28,440 nt of DNA, taken from the NCBI GenBank assembly GCA_964408945.1, contig CAYPBJ010000028.1, positions 1-28,440 of the forward strand, given 5' to 3'. Positions 7,539 to 15,734 of the stretch are shown piece after piece. The position numbers and the translations under genes were made by a program. Each line of letters opens with the position of its first letter. Positions within the stretch are counted from its first letter, which is position 1. Source of the DNA: VMCP01 sp964408945 (GTDB taxonomy: Bacteria; Bacteroidota; Bacteroidia; NS11-12g; UBA955). The notes beneath the pieces were generated by a model. It saw nothing but the letters and a program-made list of their open reading frames with translations, was not told the origin of the DNA and searched no databases.

Positions 7539-8516
7539 ATGTCATTTCAATTTTTAAAGTCCTATTTGCAGCAAGGCATGAAGATGAGTCACGTGTATCA
7601 ACCGGTGATGATTAAACGATTGTTGCTTGGGCATGGCATGGCCATGGTGGAGGAAATTGCGGTTGATTTGGTTCAGAATGATTTAAGTCAAATTGAATAT
7701 TACACTGACCGCGTGCACAATATGGTTGGGCGGGTTTTGAGAAAAAACGGACTGGTGGAACGCGATAAAAGTATTTATCAGTTGAAAGATTTCGGTGCAC
7801 TTAATAACCATGAAGTTCAGGAACTGGTAGAAATATGCGATCAAAAAATCAAAGAATACATTCAAAAAAGGGATATAACGATTTGGGATCATAGAAGGCG
7901 TAACCGAAAACCGATTGATGGAAGTATTCGATACCAAGTGTTAAATCGGGCAAACAATCGATGCGAGTTGTGCGGTATTTCTTCGGATATTAAAGCGTTA
8001 GAAGTGGATCACATAACACCCAAAAATTGGAATGGCGCAGATGAAATTCACAATTTCCAAGCCTTATGTTACACTTGCAATACCAATAAGAGAGACACTG
8101 ATGACACAGATTTTAGAGACAGAGGTAAGATCTTCGAAATCCGTGAAAACTATTGTCTATTCTGCAATACCAATAGAGAAAAACTTGCAGAGAATTCTTT
8201 AGCTTATGTTATAAAGGACGCTTATCCAGTTTCGGAAGGACACGCGTTAATCATCCCAAAAAGACACTTTGATAGTTATTTTGACATCAAGCAACCTGAG
8301 TTAAATGCAGTGCAAGCTCTTCTATCCGAAACTCAGAAGCAAATCATTCAATCAGACAAATCTGTCACGGGCTTCAACATTGGAATCAACCAAGGCAAAG
8401 ATGCTGGGCAAACCATTTTCCACTGCCATATTCACTTAATTCCTCGCAGAGCTGGAGATGTCGAAAACCCGCGCGGCGGAATCAGGCATTTAATTCCTGG
8501 CAAGGGTGGATATTGA
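7539..8516 (+). CDS. HNH nuclease - HIT domain fusion
   Basis: 325 aa from the ATG at 7539; a TTG 9 bp earlier abuts the previous stop and is less likely. Residues 1-110 are a helical, winged-helix-like region. Residues about 125-190 are an HNH nuclease: CELC (142-145), EVDHITP with His158, HNFQALC with Asn172, and the second zinc pair C177/C180 followed by Asn181. Residues about 203-325 are a HIT domain of the Fhit/Hint type: CLFC (206-209), PKRH (241-244), GFNIGINQGKDAGQT, and the H-x-H-x-H motif HCHIH at 295-299, with His297 as predicted nucleophile. HIT enzymes hydrolyse nucleotide phosphoramidates or remove AMP. The fusion and its place in the cassette suggest combined DNA cutting and nucleotide or adenylate processing; that role is inferred. 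Confidence 0.88.
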   Translation: MSFQFLKSYLQQGMKMSHVYQPVMIKRLLLGHGMAMVEEIAVDLVQNDLSQIEYYTDRVHNMVGRVLRKNGLVERDKSIYQLKDFGALNNHEVQELVEICDQKIKEYIQKRDITIWDHRRRNRKPIDGSIRYQVLNRANNRCELCGISSDIKALEVDHITPKNWNGADEIHNFQALCYTCNTNKRDTDDTDFRDRGKIFEIRENYCLFCNTNREKLAENSLAYVIKDAYPVSEGHALIIPKRHFDSYFDIKQPELNAVQALLSETQKQIIQSDKSVTGFNIGINQGKDAGQTIFHCHIHLIPRRAGDVENPRGGIRHLIPGKGGY

Positions 8517-8540
8517 GTTGTGTATTTATCGTAAATCCTA

Positions 8541-8570
8541 TTTGATTTTGACTGAAGAATTTTAACTTTA
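8541..8570 (+). promoter_or_regulatory. Weak possible promoter before the helicase gene
   Basis: TTTG (8541-8544), an 18-bp gap, and TAACTTTA (8563-8570), which misses the final G of TAnnTTTG. The ATG follows after 6 bp. The 60-bp gap here is the only one over 10 bp inside the cassette, so some independent expression is possible. Confidence 0.3.
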
Positions 8571-8576
8571 CGAAAT

Positions 8577-11500
8577 ATGCAAACGGGAATTTACGAAGAA
8601 CTAATTACGCAATTGGTTTCTGAAAAAATTAATACACTCGATAAAAATTCATTTTCCATTCATACTTCCACTTTGGATAAGTCGGAGGCGGCTGATACGC
8701 TTTCCAAACATCTAGCTTTTACGATAAAAAATGCGTTGAACTTTATTAAAGGTGATCATCAAATTGAAAACCAAATTGCCATTGCGAATAAGATTATTCT
8801 GGTTCTAAAGGAAGAATTGAAACACGAAGAATTTGAGAATGACCTAATTGACATAGAAGGAACTATACTCAATGCAGTTTTTTCAAAAGTAGATGCTCAA
8901 TTTTCAAATTTGGACCTAAGGCTTAAAGAAATCACCCCGTATACGAGGTTAACTCACAGTGAATTGTTCACAGGCGGGAATGTGGGTTTATCTCTTGAAA
9001 GTGAATTAAAGAAAGAAATATTGTCATCAGATAGTATTGACTTGTTAGTTTCTTTTGTGAAATTCAAGGGAATTATCATCCTCGAAAAAGAACTGAGAGA
9101 ATTCACCCAAAATGGTGGACAATTGAGATTAATCACCACCACATATATGGGTGCTACCGATTATAAGGCCATTCATTTATTGTCTCAATTACCCAATACG
9201 CAGATTAAAATCTCTTACAATTCTGGAAATGAACGATTGCATGCTAAAGCATATTTATTCAAACGAAAAACAGGCTTTCACACGGGATATATTGGTTCAT
9301 CCAATTTTTCGAGATCGGCATTAACAGATGGTCTTGAATGGAATTTGAAAATAACCACTAAAGAGGTTAGTCATATTATTGATAAATTTCAAAAGACTTT
9401 CGATACGTATTGGCAAAATGAAGAATTCGAAATTTATAAAGAGGAAGAAAGCAAAATTAAACTAATCGAAGCTTTAAGTCACAGTAAAAACAAACAGTCC
9501 CCCGAACTTAAAATCAGTTATTTTGATGTAAAACCGTTTCATTTTCAACTGGAGATTTTAGAACAACTAGAAGTAGAACGAACAGAACATCAGCGTTATA
9601 GAAATTTGGTTGTGGCAGCTACTGGAACTGGTAAAACCGTAATATCTGCTTTTGACTTTAAACGATTTTTAAGCACAAATCCGACTGCAAAGCTGCTGTT
9701 TCTTGCTCATAGAAAGGAAATATTGATCCAATCTAGGAGCACTTTCAGTTATATTTTGAAAGATTCTGATTTTGGAGAATTATGGGTGGATGGAGATGTT
9801 CCTGCTAGGTATAATCATGTATTTGCTTCAGTACAGACATTGAAAAATCAGATCAATGAATTAAATCTGAGTATAGATTTCTTTGATTACATCGTCATTG
9901 ACGAATGCCATCACCTGACTGCCAATAGCTATAGAGATATTATCAATTATTTCACCCCGAAAATCTTATTGGGTTTGACTGCAACACCTGAAAGAATGGA
10001 CGGTGGCGACATTCAAGAGGATTTCCACAACCGGATTGCGGCTGAAATTCGCTTGCCGGAGGCCATGAATAAAAAGTTATTGTGCCCGTTTCAATATTTC
10101 GGAATATCAGATAGTGTAGATTTAGATAAGGTGAATTGGGAACGAGGCAGGTATGTAGCGAGTGAGATTTCGGCATTGTATACTGCAAATGACCGTCGTG
10201 TGAGTGAAATCATCAATGCTCTGGAAAAGTATACTAAAGATATTCAAACAGTTACTTGTGTAGGATTTTGCATAACTGTGGAACATGCTAAATACATGGC
10301 ATCCAAATTCAGTTTAGCCGGTTTAAAATCCGCATATCTCACCAGCGAAAACAATAATGAAAGACATACACTAAGAAATGAATTCATTCAAAAGAAAATC
10401 AACTATTTGTTTGTAGTTGATATTTTCAATGAAGGTATTGACATTCCGGAAATAGACACCGTTCTGTTTTTGAGGCCCACTGAGAGTTTGACGGTCTTTT
10501 TGCAACAATTAGGAAGAGGATTGCGATTATCAGAGAACAAGGAAAGTTTAACCGTTCTAGATTTCGTTGGTAATTGCAGGCCCGAATACAACTTTCAAGA
10601 TAAGTTTAGAGCCTTAGTTGGAAAAACTTCCACTCCTATTTCTAAAGAAATTGAAGATGATTTTCCTCATTTACCTCTTGGATGTTCAATCATCCTTGAG
10701 AAAAAAGCGAAGACCATAATATTATCGAACATCCAACAAGCGATTTCACTGAATCGAAATCAAATAATTAATAAAATTAAAACTTTCAAACATCAATCCA
10801 GCTTAGAACTCAACCTTAATAATTTCATTCGTTTTACAAACATTCAGCTTCAAACATTATATAAAAAGGGCAGTTGGTCTAAACTATGCTATGAAGCAGG
10901 ACTTTTGCCCAATTTCACTGAGGTAAATGATTTGGAAATCACTCGAGCCATCTTGAATAAATGGCTGGCATGTAATTCTATCAGTTATTTTAAATTCATA
11001 CTTTCACTGGCAGAGAAGAACTTCAAAATAATGGATGAATCTTTTGATGAAATTGAAAATCAAATGCTTTTAATGTTGTATTATGATGTGTGGCAAGAAG
11101 CGAGTAAATTTAACTCATTAGAAGAAAGTATAGTGGCTATTGGAAGGAATAAATACCTTGTTCTAGAAATAATAGCTATAATGAATATTCTCATTGATAA
11201 AGTAAATCATAAAGAAATAGATATTGAATTGCCATATCAACAACCACTAAAACTTCACTCAAGATACACTAGAGATCAGATTTTAGCGGCAATGGGACTA
11301 AGTACCTTTGAGAGAAAATCTCCAAGCCGGGAAGGTGTTGCTATCAATGAAAAGATTAACACTGAAATACTATTTATCAATTTAATTAAATCTGAGGAGA
11401 ATTTTTCTCCAACTACCATGTACGATGATTATGCTATTAGCGAAACATTGTTTCATTGGCAAAGTCAAAACTCTGCCGGCCCTGAAACTAAAAAGGGTAA

Positions 11501-11717
11501 ATCCTATATCAACCATCAAAAAAACAATAAGAAGATTTTATTATTTGTGCGAGAAAAACACACCGATGAATTTGGTCAGCGACATGGTTTCGTCTTTGTT
11601 GGTGAAGGAAAACTTATAGAATATTCTGGTGCAAAACCCATGAATATCAAGTGGCAATTGTGCGAGCATCTGCCAAATTATTTGTGGAAAGAAGCTGCAA
11701 AACTCAGAGTGGGATAA
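8577..11717 (+). CDS. PLD-domain / SF2 helicase / DUF3427 protein
   Basis: 1046 aa. The N-terminal about 290 residues contain a phospholipase-D-type nuclease module: LHAKAYLF (His222, Lys224) followed by GSSN (240-243). The SF2 helicase core has Walker A ATGTGKT (348-354), DECHH (442-446), motif III LTATPER (467-473), a C-terminal domain with FNEGIDIPEIDTVLFLRPT, and motif VI QQLGRGLR (643-650). The remaining about 340 residues are the DUF3427 region, with SPTTMYDDYAIS and LFHWQSQ near the end. This order (PLDc, ResIII, Helicase_C, DUF3427) is a known but poorly studied family; it predicts an ATP-driven translocase coupled to a nuclease. Its stop codon forms one arm of a hairpin shared with the convergent gene. 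Cytosolic. Likely the effector of the upstream cassette, by inference. Confidence 0.88.
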   Translation: MQTGIYEELITQLVSEKINTLDKNSFSIHTSTLDKSEAADTLSKHLAFTIKNALNFIKGDHQIENQIAIANKIILVLKEELKHEEFENDLIDIEGTILNAVFSKVDAQFSNLDLRLKEITPYTRLTHSELFTGGNVGLSLESELKKEILSSDSIDLLVSFVKFKGIIILEKELREFTQNGGQLRLITTTYMGATDYKAIHLLSQLPNTQIKISYNSGNERLHAKAYLFKRKTGFHTGYIGSSNFSRSALTDGLEWNLKITTKEVSHIIDKFQKTFDTYWQNEEFEIYKEEESKIKLIEALSHSKNKQSPELKISYFDVKPFHFQLEILEQLEVERTEHQRYRNLVVAATGTGKTVISAFDFKRFLSTNPTAKLLFLAHRKEILIQSRSTFSYILKDSDFGELWVDGDVPARYNHVFASVQTLKNQINELNLSIDFFDYIVIDECHHLTANSYRDIINYFTPKILLGLTATPERMDGGDIQEDFHNRIAAEIRLPEAMNKKLLCPFQYFGISDSVDLDKVNWERGRYVASEISALYTANDRRVSEIINALEKYTKDIQTVTCVGFCITVEHAKYMASKFSLAGLKSAYLTSENNNERHTLRNEFIQKKINYLFVVDIFNEGIDIPEIDTVLFLRPTESLTVFLQQLGRGLRLSENKESLTVLDFVGNCRPEYNFQDKFRALVGKTSTPISKEIEDDFPHLPLGCSIILEKKAKTIILSNIQQAISLNRNQIINKIKTFKHQSSLELNLNNFIRFTNIQLQTLYKKGSWSKLCYEAGLLPNFTEVNDLEITRAILNKWLACNSISYFKFILSLAEKNFKIMDESFDEIENQMLLMLYYDVWQEASKFNSLEESIVAIGRNKYLVLEIIAIMNILIDKVNHKEIDIELPYQQPLKLHSRYTRDQILAAMGLSTFERKSPSREGVAINEKINTEILFINLIKSEENFSPTTMYDDYAISETLFHWQSQNSAGPETKKGKSYINHQKNNKKILLFVREKHTDEFGQRHGFVFVGEGKLIEYSGAKPMNIKWQLCEHLPNYLWKEAAKLRVG

Positions 11718-11731
11718 CCAAATTATCCCAC
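11709..11731. terminator. Hairpin containing the stop codons of two convergent genes
   Basis: GTGGGATAA (11709-11717) pairs perfectly with TTATCCCAC (11723-11731) across a 5-nt loop. The plus-strand TAA (11715-11717) and the minus-strand TAA (complement of 11723-11725) lie at symmetric positions in the arms, so one short hairpin ends both transcripts. T-tracts are weak. Confidence 0.55.
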
Positions 11732-12925
11732 CCCCTCAATCACAAACCTCTTCCCCAACAACTCCAAAATGCCGCGCCGCGGGAATTCGAAGTATTTGGT
11801 GCCGAAGAAGCCGAGATCGTCGAAGTGGAGTCCTAAGGCTGCGAAATGAGGAATGGATGAGGGTTCGCAATAGATGACGAGTTTGTCGCTCCAGAGGCCT
11901 TCGTAGATGTAGGCTTTTGCGGGAATGCCGTCTATCAATACCGGTAGTGCATGTTGAGTCACGTCTTCCTGGTATTGCTCAGTGGTGGGAACCGGGATGT
12001 CTGACATCTGCAAGAATGGAGGGGCGTCGGTTACGCGCGATAGTTTTACCGACAACTCCAAGTACTTCTGCCCTTCCTCGCCCAGCAAATCCAAACCGCC
12101 GTATAAGTGCTTCAGGTAATCTTTGTGGGGAGCCAATCCGTCTTGTATGTGCGATGGGCCAGCCACATAAACAATGGCTTCCACCCTGTGGTCATTGTTC
12201 GGGTTAACATCCCCCGAAAAAACCTCCATCTTGGCGCGGAAATAATGTCCGCTACCTACTCCTTCGAAGCGATCGAGCGATCTTAAACCGCTTTCGTTTA
12301 CTTCGTAGAGCAAACCCTGTACTTGAAAGCTCACGTCTTCTTCAATGTTGGCAACGCCGCAACCCGGATATTTGCCTGAAATCTTGTTAAATACCAATCG
12401 GTGATGATCAATGACGCCCACTTTTCGTTGGGTGAAATGCACGCCCCTTTCAATCATCTGCGCGGCATCCATGTTTGAACCGTAGGCGAAATACCAGACC
12501 TTATCTGTGGAATTTAGGAGCTGGTTTCGGTCAGCGTAATTTCCGCTGGAAATGATGGGATGTCGATTTTCGTTTTCGTTGATGTACATCCAAACTTCTT
12601 CGATGGTTTCAGAGTTATTAAACTGTACCGATACCTTTTTTCGGGTGTACCAGCTGTCGGGATGAAAAGCGGCGGGTTTGTCGCTGAGAGGCAAACATCC
12701 TTCCAGTCGGTCAATAGAAGCGAGCGTTGGGAGGTCAACTTCATAAACTTCCCCCGAAATGAAAGAAATTGATTGACTTTCTGAGACGAAGGGCACCTGT
12801 CCGGCGCAGCGCATGACGAATTTGTTGAGCGTTTTAGCGTCCCCCAAAAAGCGGGCATTGGTTAATAAAGAGTGGTTTCCGTAGCTCTTGCGTAAGGTTC
12901 CGTAGACAAATAATTTGGTTTTCAT
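11723..12925 (-). CDS. Tandem gamma-glutamylcyclotransferase-like protein
   Basis: 400 aa. Two GGCT/AIG2-like domains in series: the first begins LFVYGTLR (5-12) with the acidic residue in DRLEG (Glu75); the second begins WYFAYGSN (144-151) with DRFEG (Glu221). Each has the YGS/T nucleotide-like loop and the single catalytic glutamate expected for release of 5-oxoproline from gamma-glutamyl amines or peptides. About 70 C-terminal residues form an additional domain of unknown type (from about LPVLIDGIPAKAYIYEG). Cytosolic. It has its own promoter, with a -7 box only 4 bp before the ATG. G+C is visibly higher than in the adjoining cassette, so this marks the return to resident chromosome. The substrate is unknown. 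Confidence 0.8.
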   Translation of the reverse strand: MKTKLFVYGTLRKSYGNHSLLTNARFLGDAKTLNKFVMRCAGQVPFVSESQSISFISGEVYEVDLPTLASIDRLEGCLPLSDKPAAFHPDSWYTRKKVSVQFNNSETIEEVWMYINENENRHPIISSGNYADRNQLLNSTDKVWYFAYGSNMDAAQMIERGVHFTQRKVGVIDHHRLVFNKISGKYPGCGVANIEEDVSFQVQGLLYEVNESGLRSLDRFEGVGSGHYFRAKMEVFSGDVNPNNDHRVEAIVYVAGPSHIQDGLAPHKDYLKHLYGGLDLLGEEGQKYLELSVKLSRVTDAPPFLQMSDIPVPTTEQYQEDVTQHALPVLIDGIPAKAYIYEGLWSDKLVIYCEPSSIPHFAALGLHFDDLGFFGTKYFEFPRRGILELLGKRFVIEGVG

Positions 12926-12929
12926 GATT

Positions 12930-12937
12930 CAAAATTA
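12930..12937 (-). promoter_or_regulatory. -7 element giving a near-leaderless transcript
   Basis: On the minus strand TAATTTTG is followed by 4 bases (AATC) and then the ATG complementary to 12923-12925. This exact TAnnTTTG-N4-ATG spacing recurs at 20011-20018 and 21089-21096. Confidence 0.6.
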
Positions 12938-12980
12938 GAACCGTGAAAATGCCTTGACCTTGAGTTGACGACGTCGACGA

Positions 12981-14027
12981 CTATAAAATTCGAACGAGGC
13001 GTCGATCAATCGACACGCGTTTGTTTCCGCCATTGGGGCCAGAAACGAGGTAGGGCCGCGCCAAAATCTCATCACCTAGGGCGAGCATGATTTTCTGTTT
13101 GATCTTATTCACGGCATCTCTGAAGGGCTTGTCGTCGCCCCTGAACCACTGCTGAATGTTGATGGCGTTGGTCTCTTCAGTTCCAGCATCGTTCACCCGA
13201 TTGTACCAATAAAGTGCGCGTTGTTTGTGATTTTCGCGGTGCTTATTGGCAAAACCCTCCTCATTTTCGAGGTACAAGCAGTAGATGGCGAAGGGCAACG
13301 GCGGAAGATATACCTTCCTATCCATCCCCAAAAAATGGATGCTCCTATCCCAACAATTCACCTCAATCGCATCGGGTTCGCGACTGATATCGCTTTTGAT
13401 GCTTCGAATGGCGTCTGCACGATTGGCGGAAAACAACAGATGTAAAACGCTGGATGCGGTACCCGTGATTCCGTGTCGCTCTTCAAATATCCTTATTGCT
13501 TCTATTTGTGCGGGCGAAAGATTGATTTCTTCTTCTGTTTCGGGGGATGTATTTACGCTGGAATGGAAGTGGTTTCTATAAAAATATTCAACGGCATCTC
13601 TAAGAAATTGGGGCTCAGGATTCTGTTGAATGTTCAGCACCATCGATTGATTTACCCCACCGAAGCGGATTAAATATCCCCAAGCATCGTCGCTCAGTCG
13701 GAGTTTTCGTTTCAACAGTTGATTGGCGAGAAATGGATCGTAACCGGCCTGGAGTTCTTGTCCTAAAATATGGAGTTTCTTGGCTTTCAGCAGTCCCAAT
13801 CCGGGCAATTTAGCGGTAAGATATTCGGTGGCCTCTTGCGAATCATCGAAGAAATGTTGGTCTAACTCCAACGGAAAATCGAGTTTGCTGCCCCAATGCT
13901 GGCAAGCGGATCTCAAACTTTGCAATTGAGCCTCATTCGGCAGGTATTCGGGTTTAGACACCAACAGCACCCACCTATTCTGTGAAAACAGATAATTCAG
14001 TTTATTGGATGCTTTTTGGAAGTTCAC
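12981..14027 (-). CDS. Unknown protein with C-terminal winged-helix-like domain
   Basis: 348 aa, starting with GTG in a TAGTG overlap with the upstream VanW-type gene, so it is translationally coupled. The N-terminal 170 residues are not recognised. The C-terminal about 120 residues (from KVYLPPLPFAIYCLYLENEEG) resemble a domain I remember from small hypothetical proteins of Bacteroidota. The end, with FRDAVNKIKQKI, a glycine turn (SGPNGGNK) and RVSIDRRLV, has the shape of a winged-helix DNA-binding domain. It is the last gene of the hipBST-led operon. Function unknown; a regulatory or DNA-binding role is possible. Confidence 0.65.
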   Translation of the reverse strand: MNFQKASNKLNYLFSQNRWVLLVSKPEYLPNEAQLQSLRSACQHWGSKLDFPLELDQHFFDDSQEATEYLTAKLPGLGLLKAKKLHILGQELQAGYDPFLANQLLKRKLRLSDDAWGYLIRFGGVNQSMVLNIQQNPEPQFLRDAVEYFYRNHFHSSVNTSPETEEEINLSPAQIEAIRIFEERHGITGTASSVLHLLFSANRADAIRSIKSDISREPDAIEVNCWDRSIHFLGMDRKVYLPPLPFAIYCLYLENEEGFANKHRENHKQRALYWYNRVNDAGTEETNAINIQQWFRGDDKPFRDAVNKIKQKIMLALGDEILARPYLVSGPNGGNKRVSIDRRLVRIL

Positions 14028-15733
14028 TATTGCAATTTAATGAATTCTTTATCCAAACCACAAGCCGCATTCGTCAGCACCGGAATTCCCATGGAGATGG
14101 CTTTCAAGACCAATCTGGGCTGATGCTCTACGTGGGTGGGGTAAACCACCATTTTGATTTTTGAGAAATCGCCGTCGAAGGGATGAACGTCAAGGTTTTC
14201 AAAAAAATGGGGTGCTTCGAGTTTTCGGCCGGCAATGTACACTTTGTGCGGATTTGCGCGCAGCCACTCCCTGAATTCATAAGCCCCCTTCCTGCCCACC
14301 GCCGATGCCGGAAATAAAACCGCTTCACCCCTATTTTCAACGGCAGTTACTGCGGGAAGTTTCCATGTTAGTTTGATGCATTTGTGCTTGAATATTTCAG
14401 CAATTTCGCTGTGCGGGGTGATGATTTTTTGAGCGGCATTCAACGCCTTGTTTTCCATATTTACCCAGTCTGAGCCCACCCGAAAATCGTTTAAAGTGGC
14501 GCTTTCCGGATGCAAAGAATGAGCGAAATCGAGCTTTTGATGCAACTTCTCAAACGGAAGACGGGTCATCAGCACATCGAATGTACGTCCCCCGAAAACA
14601 CCTTCGGCGTATAAAAAGGGCAGCAAATTTTGGGATACTACCAGATGCGTGCAGTTCACGGGAATCTTCTTCGCGGCAGCCTGTGCAATTTTCGCATCCA
14701 GTTGGAGCAATTTCTCAAAAACATTGTTCTGTTTTGGCGTCGCAAACCTGATCGACAACGCCCTGAAAACTCCTTGATATTGAGTGTATTGCGTTTGCCT
14801 ATGCGGGGCAGACTGCCATTTGTATCTGAGCGTTTTTATTGCAAAGTTGTTCTTTAAGGGAAGAATAAAAAGATCATTATTTTTTGCATTTTTCGCAATA
14901 AATTCATCGTATTCGGGCCAAACCTCGTCCAAAATATACGCTGTGACGGGCTCCTGCGGCGGCTGATGGGCCTTCACCGGATGGTGTTTGAAACAGGAAG
15001 TATTTCCACAAGAAAGGCAGTCATTCAGCGCATGCGGCTTTTGAGAATGGGTGTTTTTGCTTTCTGGGGACGTAAATTTCTGCTTGGTTTTAAATACCAC
15101 CTTGAACGAAGAATGATCCATTTCAATCTCCATTTTAAAATCGACCGGTGCCTTGAATCGGAGGTCTTTGTAGTTCCATTTCACGGTGGCGTCGCGGTCT
15201 CTTTCGGCGAGCGATCCAGGAACCACTTTGGTGTGTTTGTGTCGCTCAATGATTTCAAATCCGGCATTCAGCGCTGCATCGTAAAGGGCATTAGACAGTT
15301 GACAAAGTCCCCCGCCCACATTGGGCACAATGCATCCCTCCCGAATTTCACGTCCCACGACAAAACCCTGATTTATATTGGGATTTCCCAGGTGTTTCCA
15401 GAAGCTAAATATTTGATTGGCTTTGACTTCGAGTCCGTTAAATTTCTTGGATGCAATTCTCAAGTTTTCAATTTTCCCGGCGGTAAGAATCCAATTCAAA
15501 TTGTTGTCATCGGCGTTCCAAAGTTCACTCTCAGACGTAGCAATCACTTGCGTAGACGATTTCCAAAGTTCACTCTCTGAGGATGAAATGACGTCGCTGT
15601 AATGTTCACCCGCATTTTTCGAAAACCTGGGGGTGGGACTCACCAAATTGGTCATCATCCTCTTAAAAATCAACCCATTCACTTTGGCCGCGAAGATGGC
15701 AGTTTGCAGAAACCCTTTTTCGAGATTGGACAT
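14027..15733 (-). CDS. VanW-domain and glycosyltransferase-like fusion protein
   Basis: 568 aa. Residues about 85-215 are a VanW domain: GREIREGCIVPNVGGGLCQL at 127-146, NALYDAALNAGFEIIERHKH after it, and RDRDATVKWNYKDLRF at 178-193. A short cysteine-rich linker follows (Cys239, Cys242, Cys247). Residues about 265-568 resemble a GT-B glycosyltransferase C-terminal half (VLFPASAVGRKGAYEFREWL, then HQPRLVLKAISMGIPVLTNA near the end). VanW proteins are linked to cell-envelope functions but have no settled activity. The N-terminus carries a 15-residue tandem duplication (SESELW twice). The gene starts 1 bp after the hipT stop and overlaps the next gene by 1 bp. No signal peptide is visible, so it is probably cytosolic. 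Confidence 0.8.
   Translation of the reverse strand: MSNLEKGFLQTAIFAAKVNGLIFKRMMTNLVSPTPRFSKNAGEHYSDVISSSESELWKSSTQVIATSESELWNADDNNLNWILTAGKIENLRIASKKFNGLEVKANQIFSFWKHLGNPNINQGFVVGREIREGCIVPNVGGGLCQLSNALYDAALNAGFEIIERHKHTKVVPGSLAERDRDATVKWNYKDLRFKAPVDFKMEIEMDHSSFKVVFKTKQKFTSPESKNTHSQKPHALNDCLSCGNTSCFKHHPVKAHQPPQEPVTAYILDEVWPEYDEFIAKNAKNNDLFILPLKNNFAIKTLRYKWQSAPHRQTQYTQYQGVFRALSIRFATPKQNNVFEKLLQLDAKIAQAAAKKIPVNCTHLVVSQNLLPFLYAEGVFGGRTFDVLMTRLPFEKLHQKLDFAHSLHPESATLNDFRVGSDWVNMENKALNAAQKIITPHSEIAEIFKHKCIKLTWKLPAVTAVENRGEAVLFPASAVGRKGAYEFREWLRANPHKVYIAGRKLEAPHFFENLDVHPFDGDFSKIKMVVYPTHVEHQPRLVLKAISMGIPVLTNAACGLDKEFIKLQ
15516..15577 (-). repeat. 45-bp in-frame tandem duplication in the VanW gene
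   Basis: The 17-mer TTCCAAAGTTCACTCTC occurs at 15516-15532 and again at 15561-15577, exactly 45 bp apart. In protein this is a 15-residue period with SESELW at each start. The rest of the unit has diverged. Confidence 0.75.
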
Positions 15734-15734
15734 T

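Noticed and set aside
14966..15580. 204-codon plus-strand open frame
   Set aside because: It is antisense to the VanW domain, which has clear conserved motifs on the minus strand.
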